Shown here: positions 40,783 through 48,066 of the stretch, piece after piece
Layout: every line of letters begins with the position of its first letter
How positions within the stretch are numbered: position 1 is the stretch's first letter
Assembly (NCBI RefSeq): GCF_017813355.1
Contig: NZ_JAGIYZ010000013.1
Location: 100,162-164,161 of the forward strand
Origin: Roseomonas nitratireducens
GTDB taxonomy: Bacteria; Pseudomonadota; Alphaproteobacteria; Acetobacterales; Acetobacteraceae
DNA length: 64,000 nucleotides
Direction: 5' to 3'
Notes under the pieces: model-generated
Database searches by the model: none
Told to the model about the DNA's origin: nothing
What the model saw: only the letters and a program-made list of their open reading frames with translations
Made by a program: the position numbers and the translations under genes

Positions 40783-41555
40783 CCGCACCGCGCCCGAAGA
40801 TCCGCCTGCGCGGCCTGTCCAAGGCCTTCGGCGAGAAGAAGGTGCTGGACGGCGTGGACCTCGACATCCGCGCCGGGCACGGGATGGTCATCCTGGGCGG
40901 CTCCGGATCCGGCAAGTCGGTGACGATCAAGTGCATCCTGGGCCTGATCACGCCCGATGCCGGCAGCATCGAGGTCGATGGCCAGGACGTGCTCGCCATG
41001 CCGCGGCGGGAGAGGGAGGCGCTGGCCGACCGCATCGGCATGCTGTTCCAGAACGGCGCGCTGTTCGACAGCCTGCCGGTCTGGGAAAACGTGTGCTTCA
41101 AGCTGCTGGCGCAGAAGCGCATCACGCGCGCCAAGGCGCGCGACAAGGCGGCGGAGGTGCTGGCGCAGGTCGGCCTCGCCGCATCGGTCGGCGATCTCTC
41201 GCCCGCCGAGCTGTCGGGCGGGATGCAGAAGCGCGTGGGCCTCGCCCGCGCCATCGCCGCCGAGCCCGACATCATCTTCTTCGACGAGCCGACCACCGGC
41301 CTCGACCCCATCATGGGCGCGGTGATCGACGGGCTGATCGTGGACGTGGTGAAGCGCCTGGGTGCCACCGCCGTCAGCATCACGCACGACATGGCGAGCG
41401 CGCGGCGCATCGGCGACGACGCGGCCATGCTGCACAAGGGCCGCATCGTCTGGACGGGCCCCGCCGCGACGCTGGGCGAGACCGGCAACCCCATGGTCGA
41501 CCAGTTCGCGCGCGGGAAGCGCGAGGGCCCGATCCAGATGGAGTTGCGGCGGTAG
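40779..41555 (+). CDS. mlaF: MlaF-family ABC lipid transport ATPase
   Basis: A 258-residue ABC ATPase energising MlaE. Walker A GGSGSGKSVTIKCILG is near residue 45, the signature SPAELSGGMQKRVGLARAIA near residue 145, and Walker B IIFFDEPTTGLDPIMG near residue 165. ATG overlaps the mlaE stop (ATGA), so the two are coupled. The family's typical continuation is mlaD; here the gene is followed instead by an inverted REP-like pair. Assignment to MlaF rests on the neighbour and on the DPIMG form. Confidence 0.93.
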   Translation: MTAPRPKIRLRGLSKAFGEKKVLDGVDLDIRAGHGMVILGGSGSGKSVTIKCILGLITPDAGSIEVDGQDVLAMPRREREALADRIGMLFQNGALFDSLPVWENVCFKLLAQKRITRAKARDKAAEVLAQVGLAASVGDLSPAELSGGMQKRVGLARAIAAEPDIIFFDEPTTGLDPIMGAVIDGLIVDVVKRLGATAVSITHDMASARRIGDDAAMLHKGRIVWTGPAATLGETGNPMVDQFARGKREGPIQMELRR

Positions 41556-41557
41556 AC

Positions 41558-41712
41558 GAGGGGGCGCTGCCCCCTCGCGCTCCCCCGCCAAAGGCCGAAG
41601 GGCCTTTGGAAACCAAGACCGCGCGACCCGCCACGGTCAGGGCCAGAGAATTGGTGTCCAGAGGCCTTTCGGCCTCTGGCGGGGAGGGTCCGGGAGGGGC
41701 GGCGCCCCTCCC
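41558..41712. repeat. Inverted pair of palindromic REP-like elements
   Basis: The left element has hairpins GAGGGGGC-gct-GCCCCCTC (41558-41576) and CCAAAGGCC-gaag-GGCCTTTGG (41588-41609). The right element, in opposite orientation, has CCAGAGGCC-tttc-GGCCTCTGG (41658-41679) and GGGAGGGGC-ggc-GCCCCTCCC (41692-41712). The spacers CTCCCCCGCCA and its mirror are also alike. A third relative lies at 22014-22056. This resembles a bacterial interspersed mosaic element; it may also terminate mlaF. Confidence 0.75.
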
Positions 41713-41789
41713 TTGACCCGCGTGCGCGCACGCGCATCCTGCCCGCGGGAGAACGACGCCGCGCGGCCATCGCCAGCCGGAGCCGCCGC

Positions 41790-41984
41790 ATGCCTGTTCC
41801 CGACCCCGAGACCGAATTCGACATCGCCCTCGCCCGCGCCGGGCTGACGCTGCCGCCCGACCGCCGCGCGCCGATGTTCGAGGCCTTCCTCGCCTGGCGC
41901 ACGCTGCGCGCGGCACTCGACGAGCCGATCCCGGTCACGACGGAGCCCGCCTTCGGCCTGATCCAACCCGGAGCGCGGCGATGA
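41790..41984 (+). CDS. AtzG-like small amidase partner protein
   Basis: A 64-residue protein (MPVPDPETEFDIALARAGLT, then RRAPMFEAFLAWRTLRAALDE ending in GLIQPGARR) that resembles the AtzG/DUF4089 small proteins encoded directly before AtzE-type amidases, with which they form a complex. It overlaps the amidase start by 4 bases (ATGA). The resemblance is in size, helical pattern, the PI-x-T-x-PAF ending and position, so the call is probable rather than certain. Confidence 0.7.
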   Translation: MPVPDPETEFDIALARAGLTLPPDRRAPMFEAFLAWRTLRAALDEPIPVTTEPAFGLIQPGARR

Positions 41985-43372
41985 GCGCGCATGTCCCCTC
42001 GCTCGCCGAGGCATCGCGCGGCATCGCGGACGGCACGCTGTCCCCCGTCGCGCTGACCGAGCAGGCGCTGGCGCGCATCGCCGCGCTCGACCCGGTTCTG
42101 AACGCCTTCATCGAGGTGACGGGCCCGCGCGCCCGCGCGGCGGCCGCGCAGGCCGAGGCCGAGATCAAGGCGGGCCGGCGCCGTGGCCCGCTGCACGGCA
42201 TCCCCTATGCGCTCAAGGACATCTACGACGCGGCGGGGCTGCGCACGACCTGCCATTCGCGCCAGTTGCTCCAGAACATGGCGAGCGAGGACGCGGAGAC
42301 GACGGCGCGGCTGGAAGCGGCGGGGATGGTGCTGCTCGGAAAGCTCTCGACCCATGAATTCGCCCGAGGCGGGCCGACGGACTCCCTGCCCTTCCCCAAC
42401 GCCAAGAACCCCTGGGATGTGGCGCGCTTCGCCGGCGGTTCCTCCTCCGGTTCCGGGGCGGCGGTCGCCTCGGGGATGGTCGCGATGGCGATGGGCAGCG
42501 ACACCGGCGGGTCGATCCGGCTGCCGGCGTCGTATTGCGGCATCGTGGGCCTCAAGGCGACCTATGGGCGGATCAGCCGGCGCGGGGTGTTTCCGCTCTC
42601 ATTCACGCTCGACCACGCGGGCCCGCTGACGCGCACGGTCGAGGATTGCGCCATGGCGATGCAGGTGCTGGCCGGGCACGACCCGCTCGACCCGGGTTCG
42701 GCCGATGCGCCGGTGCCGGACTATCTCGCCGCGCTGGGCGGGGGCATCGCCGGCCTGACCATCGGCCGCGCGCGCGAATTCGACGTCGAATCCGGCGTGG
42801 ATGCCGAGACGATGGCGGCCCTCGACGCCGCGACGGAGGTGCTGCGCCGCCTGGGTGCGACGGTGGTCGAGGTGACGCTGCCCGCGCGCCTGCGCACGGA
42901 TGCGGTGACGCAGGCGATCCTGCTCGCCGAGGGCTTCGCCATCCACGCCCCCTGGCTGCGGGAAAAGCCGGAGCTGTACGGCCGCGTGACGCGGGAGAGG
43001 CTGATGATGGGCGCCTTCGTCTCCGGCGCCGAATATGTCCAGGCGCAGCGCCTGCGCCGCGTGCTGACGGCGGAACTGGACGAGGTGCTTTCGCGTTGCG
43101 ACGCGATCCTGTGCGCCGGCACGACCTCCGCCGCGCCGCTGCTGGCGGAGGTGGACGAAGGGCCGTTCCGCAAGTCCCACCCCATCACCTCCCCCTTCAA
43201 CGCGACGGGGCATCCGGCGATCGCCATGCCCTGCGGGCTGGCGGCGAACGGCATGCCGCTGTCGCTGTCCTTCGTCGGACGATCCTTCGACGAGGCGATG
43301 CTGCTGCGCGTCTCCCACGCCTATGAGATGGCGGCGGGCTGGCGCGACATCCGCCCGCCGCTGGAGGCTTGA
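41981..43372 (+). CDS. Amidase-signature family enzyme (AtzE-like)
   Basis: A 463-residue amidase-signature enzyme with the Ser-cisSer-Lys triad: Lys79 in GIPYALKDIYDAAG, the cis-Ser region in FAGGSSSGSGAAVASGM, and the nucleophile Ser in GSDTGGSIRLPASYCG. It hydrolyses an amide; GatA of the transamidosome shares the fold, but the lack of gatB/gatC and the AtzG-like partner favour AtzE-type or other small-molecule amidases. It is followed by a TauD-type dioxygenase after 81 bases. Substrate unknown. Confidence 0.9.
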   Translation: MSAHVPSLAEASRGIADGTLSPVALTEQALARIAALDPVLNAFIEVTGPRARAAAAQAEAEIKAGRRRGPLHGIPYALKDIYDAAGLRTTCHSRQLLQNMASEDAETTARLEAAGMVLLGKLSTHEFARGGPTDSLPFPNAKNPWDVARFAGGSSSGSGAAVASGMVAMAMGSDTGGSIRLPASYCGIVGLKATYGRISRRGVFPLSFTLDHAGPLTRTVEDCAMAMQVLAGHDPLDPGSADAPVPDYLAALGGGIAGLTIGRAREFDVESGVDAETMAALDAATEVLRRLGATVVEVTLPARLRTDAVTQAILLAEGFAIHAPWLREKPELYGRVTRERLMMGAFVSGAEYVQAQRLRRVLTAELDEVLSRCDAILCAGTTSAAPLLAEVDEGPFRKSHPITSPFNATGHPAIAMPCGLAANGMPLSLSFVGRSFDEAMLLRVSHAYEMAAGWRDIRPPLEA

Positions 43373-43453
43373 CCCCACCGGCCGGGCGGCGCGACGCTTT
43401 TGCCCGCGAAGCCCGGCCGCCCCGGCGGACCCGGCCGACAGGAGGAACGCCCC

Positions 43454-44338
43454 ATGCCGCTCACGCTCAGGCCGCTGCACCCGCTGTTCGTCGCCGAGGC
43501 GACGGGCGTGGACCTCCGCACGCCGCTCACGCCCGAGGACGCGGCCGAGGTGCACCGCGCCATGGACCGCTACGCGGTGCTGGTCTTCCCCGGCCAGGCG
43601 CTCGACGACGACCAGCAGATGGGCTTCGGCCGCGCGCTCGGCACGCTGGAGCCGACGCGCGCGGTGGTCGACGTGCACAAGCATCGCCTGAAGCACCAGG
43701 AGATGAACGACATCTCCAACCTCGACACCGACGGCAAGCTGCTGGCGGCGGATGACCGGCGGCGGATGTTCAACCTCGGCAACCGGCTCTGGCACAGCGA
43801 CTCATCCTTCAAGGCGACGCCGGCGCTCTATTCCATGCTGCATGCGCGCGTCGTGCCGCCGGAAGGGGGCGAGACGGAGTTCGCCGACATGCGCGCCGCC
43901 TGGGACGCGCTGCCGGATCGCACCAAGGCGAAGCTGAAGGACCTGGTGTGCTGGCATTCGCTGATCTACTCGCGCGCCCAGCTCGGCTTCGACGCCTATA
44001 CCGAGGAGGAGAAGAAGGCCTTCGCCCCCGTGCCGCAGCGGCTGGTGCGCCGCCATCCGGGCTCGGGGCGGGTGTCGCTGTACCTGTCATCCCATATCGG
44101 GCGCGTGGAGGGGATGCCGGTGCCGGAAGGCATGTGCATGATCCGCGACCTGGTCGAGCACGCGACGCAGCGCGACTTCGTCTACCGCCATGCCTGGAAG
44201 CAGCATGACCTGGTGATGTGGGACAATCGCTGCACGCTGCACCGCGCGCGGCCCTTCGAGGACAACACCTATCCCCGCGACCTGCGCCGCGTGACGCTGC
44301 AGGACGCCGCGCCGACGCTGGAACAGGAAGCGGCGTAG
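43454..44338 (+). CDS. TauD/TfdA-family Fe(II)/2-oxoglutarate dioxygenase
   Basis: A 294-residue dioxygenase using 2-oxoglutarate and ferrous iron. The metal ligands are in RLWHSDSSF (His-x-Asp near residue 115) and DNRCTLHRA (distal His near residue 263), and the 2-oxoglutarate-binding Arg follows in YPRDLRRVTL. The start has an AGGAGGAA ribosome binding site. TauD, TfdA or AtsK-type substrates (taurine, 2,4-D-like, alkylsulfates) are all possible. It lies downstream of the amidase and faces a Bug gene, suggesting a small uptake-and-breakdown locus. Confidence 0.9.
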   Translation: MPLTLRPLHPLFVAEATGVDLRTPLTPEDAAEVHRAMDRYAVLVFPGQALDDDQQMGFGRALGTLEPTRAVVDVHKHRLKHQEMNDISNLDTDGKLLAADDRRRMFNLGNRLWHSDSSFKATPALYSMLHARVVPPEGGETEFADMRAAWDALPDRTKAKLKDLVCWHSLIYSRAQLGFDAYTEEEKKAFAPVPQRLVRRHPGSGRVSLYLSSHIGRVEGMPVPEGMCMIRDLVEHATQRDFVYRHAWKQHDLVMWDNRCTLHRARPFEDNTYPRDLRRVTLQDAAPTLEQEAA

Positions 44339-44347
44339 GGGCGGCGC

Positions 44348-45316
44348 CTACTCCACCCTGATCCCGGCTTCGCGCGCGATCACCGCGTTCTCCGCCAGTT
44401 CGCGGCGGATGCGCGCCTCGAAGGGCTCCGGCCCCTCGGCCAGGATGACGCCGCCCGCATCGACGATGCGCCGGCCGATGGCGGGGTCCCGCAGCAGGCC
44501 GAGCACGTCGTTCGCGACGCGGTCCACGATCGGCCGCGGCAGCCCCTTCGGGCCGAGGAAGCCGTACCAGGGGCTGGTGTCCGGGATGCCCATGCCGAGT
44601 TCCTCGAGCGTCGGCACGCCGGCCAGCACCTCGGCCCGCTGCGGCCCGCCGATGGCGAGCGGGCGGAGATTTCCGTCGCGCACCAGGCCGATCGCGCCCG
44701 ACAGGGTGGAGAAGGTCGCCGGCACGCGCCCCGCCACCACTTCCTGCAGCGCCGGCGCGGCGCCGCGGAAGGCGACATGCGTCACCTCGATGCCGACCTT
44801 GCGGCGGAACATCTCGAGCGCGAAGTGCCCGGAGGAGCCGTTGCCGGAGGAAGCGAAGGCCATGCCGCCGGTATCCCGGCGCGCAGCCGCAAGCAGCTCC
44901 TGCGCCGTCCGGTAGGGCGAGTTGCGGCCGACGAAAAGCACCGTCGGCGAGGCGTAGAGATTCACGATCGGCGTGAAGTCGGCGACGGTGTCGTAGGGCA
45001 GGCGCGCATAGACGGCAGCGTTGCTCGCATGGGTGCTGGCGGCGAGGAACAGCGTGTAGCCATCGGGCGCGGAGCGCGCGACGGCCTCGCTCGCGATCAC
45101 CTGGCTCGCGCCGGGACGGTTCTCGATCACCAGCGCCTGGCCCCAGAGCCGCCCGAGCGGGTCCTGCAGCAGCCGGCCGCCGAAATCGGTCGGCCCACCG
45201 GCGGGGTATCCGATGATCAGGCGGACCGGCTTCTCGGGCCATGCGCCCTGGGCACGCGCGGCGGCGGCGAAGGCGAGCCCGCCCGAGGCGAGCATGAGCG
45301 TCCGACGCTTGGTCAT
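44348..45316 (-). CDS. Bug-family (TctC-like) periplasmic solute-binding protein, copy 4
   Basis: A 322-residue exported binding protein. MTKRRTLMLASGGLAFAAAARA is the signal peptide, with AGGGAGGA ahead of the ATG. The mature start WPEKPVRLIIGYPAGGPTDF carries the ligand loop AGGPTD; VIENRPGASQVIASEAVAR and VAFRGAAPALQEVV are standard. It is convergent with the dioxygenase gene, 9 bases apart. It could feed the amidase/dioxygenase pathway, but no transporter genes are next to it. Confidence 0.92.
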   Translation of the reverse strand: MTKRRTLMLASGGLAFAAAARAQGAWPEKPVRLIIGYPAGGPTDFGGRLLQDPLGRLWGQALVIENRPGASQVIASEAVARSAPDGYTLFLAASTHASNAAVYARLPYDTVADFTPIVNLYASPTVLFVGRNSPYRTAQELLAAARRDTGGMAFASSGNGSSGHFALEMFRRKVGIEVTHVAFRGAAPALQEVVAGRVPATFSTLSGAIGLVRDGNLRPLAIGGPQRAEVLAGVPTLEELGMGIPDTSPWYGFLGPKGLPRPIVDRVANDVLGLLRDPAIGRRIVDAGGVILAEGPEPFEARIRRELAENAVIAREAGIRVE

Positions 45317-45406
45317 GGTTGTTCCTCCCTGCACCGCGCGGTCCTGGCGCCGCGCTTCAAGGCAGGAAGGCTAGATCACCCGGCGCGCCGGACGCAAAGC
45401 GCGCCG

Positions 45407-46024
45407 CTATTCGAGCTCCCCGAGGTAGCTCCAGGTGCCCCCCGGCCGGGTGCGCGACAGGAGCCAGTTGCGCAGGTCCTTGGGCAGGGTGTGCTTGCCG
45501 TCGAGGTCGATGAAGTAGCCCGCATTCTCATCCCCCCGCGCCGCGAGCTGGTAGGCCAGCACCACGTATTCCGAGCAGTACAGCTCGGTCACGAAGGGGC
45601 CGCCGGCGCCGAGACGCTGGAGATACTTGGCGACGCGCCCCTTGGCGCTGGCGCCGTAGTCGCTGCTGCCGGTCCAGCTCTTCACCCAGGCGCGGCCCTT
45701 GCCGTAGGTGCAGCGCGTGGACAGCGCGACCGCGGCCTCGGCGATGCTGGTGCCGGAGGGCTTGCCGCCCTGGCTGAGGAAACGCAGCGTCTTGCAGCGG
45801 AAGACCGAGGACTTCCCGCGCTCCGACGCCCAGGTCGAGGCCGGGTCGGCGGAGACGCCCTTCTTCGTCGTCGCGTGGTAGATCATGTCGGCGCGGTTGA
45901 CGATGCCGCCCGGGGTGTTGACCCGGCTGGTCCCCGCGACGATCCCGCAATGGGACACCAAGTTCGAGGCATCGGTGATGACGATGTCCGCGAGTTGCAG
46001 GGTGCGGGGGTCGAGGGTGGGCAT
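45407..46024 (-). CDS. Permuted papain-like (YiiX/DUF830-type NlpC/P60) cysteine peptidase
   Basis: A 205-residue protein with the circularly permuted NlpC/P60 order, in which the His comes before the Cys. LQLADIVITDASNLVSHCGIV gives the opening strand and His25, a second His is in MIYHATTKKGV (His50), and the nucleophile is probably Cys150 in ELYCSEYVVLAYQLA near the C-terminal half. Members cleave peptide or amide/ester bonds in cell walls, proteins or lipids. There is no signal peptide or membrane segment. It lies alone, with about 90 bases to one neighbour and 200 to the other, so its role is not given by context. A secreted effector is one possibility. Confidence 0.65.
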   Translation of the reverse strand: MPTLDPRTLQLADIVITDASNLVSHCGIVAGTSRVNTPGGIVNRADMIYHATTKKGVSADPASTWASERGKSSVFRCKTLRFLSQGGKPSGTSIAEAAVALSTRCTYGKGRAWVKSWTGSSDYGASAKGRVAKYLQRLGAGGPFVTELYCSEYVVLAYQLAARGDENAGYFIDLDGKHTLPKDLRNWLLSRTRPGGTWSYLGELE

Positions 46025-46182
46025 GCGCGGGTCGCCTCCGGCGGTGACGGCGTCGGGAAGCCACCGCGGCCAGCGGTGGCCGCGCCCCGGTCCGCAGCGC
46101 CGGCGCCTCCGCCCGCGGGCGTGGACCGTGACGGGATCGGGGTCGCATGAAAAGTCGTGAGGCCGTTGCGATGGCGCGTCAA

Positions 46183-46214
46183 GGCACGGCGGTCGCGGTC
46201 CGCGCCGCCGTGCC
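46183..46214 (-). terminator. Hairpin downstream of the catabolic operon
   Basis: GGCACGGCGG (46183-46192) and CCGCCGTGCC (46205-46214) form a perfect 10-bp stem with a 12-base loop, directly after the last gene of the minus-strand operon (stop at 46223). There is no long T-run on that strand. Confidence 0.6.
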
Positions 46215-46222
46215 CGGCAGCC

Positions 46223-47209
46223 TCAGTCGAGCCGCGCGCCCGAGAGTTCCACCAGTTCCCGCCACATCGCGTCCTGGCCGCGGATGAAGGCCAGCAGCGC
46301 CTCCGGGCTCTCGTCCCATACCGGGGTGAAGCCCAGCGGCGTCAGGCGCTCGCGGTAGCTGTCCTGGCGCACGGCGGCGACCGTCGCGCGATGCAGCGCC
46401 GCGACGACCGGCGCCGGCGTGCCGGCCGCGCCGGAGAGCGAGTACCAGAACTCCATGTCCATGCCCGAGCCGGGGAGAAGCTCCGCCATGCCCGGCGTCT
46501 GCTCCAGCCCCGGGACGTAGGTGACGCGCTGCTGGCTGCCGACGGCGAGCGCGCGCAGCCGCCCTTCGCGCACATGCGGGATGATGGCGGGGATGCCGTC
46601 GAAGATGATGTCGACATTGCCGGCGATCAGGTCGTTCAGGCTCGGCGCCAGGCCGCGATAGGGGACGTGCGTGATCTCGATGCCCGCCGCGCTCATCATC
46701 TTCGACAGGCTGAGATGGCTGATCGTGCCGAGCCCCGAGGACCCCGCGCTGATCTGACCCGGCCGCCGCTTCGCGTCGGCGACGAGGTCCTGGAAGGTCC
46801 GCCACGGCTTGTCGGCGCGCACCACCATCAGCGTCGTGCCGACCGACACGCGGGAGACGTGGGAGAAGTCGGAGATGCCGTCGAAGGGCATGCCGCCGCG
46901 ATAGAGGTACTTGTTGGCGAGGAAGATCGTCGGGCTGCCGAGCAGCACGGTGTGGCCGTCCGGCGCGCTGCGCGCCACGGCCTCCCCCGCGATGTTGCCC
47001 CCGGCGCCCGGGCGGTTGTCGATCAGCACCGGCTGGCCGAGCAGCGGGGACATCCGCTCCGCGACGAGGCGCGCGGTGATGTCCGCGGCCCCGCCGGGGG
47101 GAAAGGGCACGACGATGCGCAGGGGGCGGCCCGCGCCGCCCTGCGCATGCGCGATGCCCGGCAGGGCGAGCGACGTCGCCAGCAGGGTGCGGCGGCTCAG
47201 CGTGGTCAT
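46223..47209 (-). CDS. Bug-family (TctC-like) periplasmic solute-binding protein, copy 5
   Basis: A 328-residue exported binding protein: signal peptide MTTLSRRTLLATSLALPGIAH, then PLRIVVPFPPGGAADITARL, with the fully canonical PPGGAAD ligand loop. LIDNRPGAGGNIAGEAVARS and VPYRGLAPSLNDLIAGNVD are typical. GGGAGGA precedes the ATG. It is the last gene of the operon that begins at 51323, with 62 bases to the MBL gene, so it probably captures the operon's substrate. Confidence 0.93.
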   Translation of the reverse strand: MTTLSRRTLLATSLALPGIAHAQGGAGRPLRIVVPFPPGGAADITARLVAERMSPLLGQPVLIDNRPGAGGNIAGEAVARSAPDGHTVLLGSPTIFLANKYLYRGGMPFDGISDFSHVSRVSVGTTLMVVRADKPWRTFQDLVADAKRRPGQISAGSSGLGTISHLSLSKMMSAAGIEITHVPYRGLAPSLNDLIAGNVDIIFDGIPAIIPHVREGRLRALAVGSQQRVTYVPGLEQTPGMAELLPGSGMDMEFWYSLSGAAGTPAPVVAALHRATVAAVRQDSYRERLTPLGFTPVWDESPEALLAFIRGQDAMWRELVELSGARLD

Positions 47210-47271
47210 GGTCGTCTTCCTCCCGGTTCGGCGGCGCGTTGACGCTGCGCCGCCATTCAAGAACGCGTCGT

Positions 47272-48066
47272 TCAGGCGGACGGGTCGCGGTGCAGCTCGA
47301 CGGCGATGCCCTCCAGCCCCGGCACGGCGGGATAGCGCCGCATCACCTCCGGGTCGTGGCCGGGCACGATGTGCCGCGGGCTGGGCGCGAGCGCGCGCAG
47401 CCGGTCGAAGCCGTCCAGCATCAGCCCGACATGGAAGCAGGTCGTGAAGGGGCGGCCGGTCTCCATGTTCTCGTAGAAATGCGTGACGTCGGAGGCGAGC
47501 ACCACGGGGCCGCGCGCGGTGTTCACGCGCACGCATTGCAGCCCGGCGGAATGCCCGCCCACCGCATGCAGCGTGATGCCGGGCGCGAGGTCGCCGTCGC
47601 CCATGTGGAACACGGTGCGGTCGGCGAAGGTCATGCGCACGATGCCGGTCACGTCCTCGACCTCGAAGGAATGGCGTAGCTTCTTGTGCTTCATGAAGTG
47701 GCCGCAGGCGTAGTGCATCTCGGCTTCCTGCAGGTGGAAGCGCGCCTTGGCGAATTTGTGGAAGCTGCCCACGTGGTCGTAGTGCAGGTGCGTCAGCACC
47801 ACGTCCTCGACCTGGTCGGGATCGACGCCGATCATCGGCAGGCTCTCGATCGGGCAGCGCATGTAGGTGCGCTTGCGCCGTGCCGCGACCTCCGCCGTGA
47901 AGCCGGTGTCGATGACGATGGCGCGGTCCTCGTTCACCGCGGCCCAGACGAAGTAGTCCATCGGCATGGGCGCGTCGTGCGGGTCGCCGCCGACGAAGTG
48001 CTCGTGGCGGCGCGCGTCGCGCATCGCGTAGCGCAGGGCATAGACGCGGTAGGTCGGTTCGCTCAT
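47272..48066 (-). CDS. Metallo-beta-lactamase-fold lactonase-like hydrolase (AHL-lactonase family)
   Basis: A 264-residue MBL-fold enzyme. The zinc site is THLHYDHVG near residue 105 (HxHxDH), with later ligands in GGHSAGLQ, LASDVTHFYEN and PGHDPEVM. The overall layout, including the N-terminal YFVWAAVNEDRAIVIDTGF, is that of the N-acyl-homoserine lactonase group. In this operon a lactone intermediate of catabolism is as likely a substrate as a quorum signal. Its start overlaps the stop of the flavin oxidoreductase gene (ATGA), so translation is coupled. Confidence 0.88.
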   Translation of the reverse strand: MSEPTYRVYALRYAMRDARRHEHFVGGDPHDAPMPMDYFVWAAVNEDRAIVIDTGFTAEVAARRKRTYMRCPIESLPMIGVDPDQVEDVVLTHLHYDHVGSFHKFAKARFHLQEAEMHYACGHFMKHKKLRHSFEVEDVTGIVRMTFADRTVFHMGDGDLAPGITLHAVGGHSAGLQCVRVNTARGPVVLASDVTHFYENMETGRPFTTCFHVGLMLDGFDRLRALAPSPRHIVPGHDPEVMRRYPAVPGLEGIAVELHRDPSA

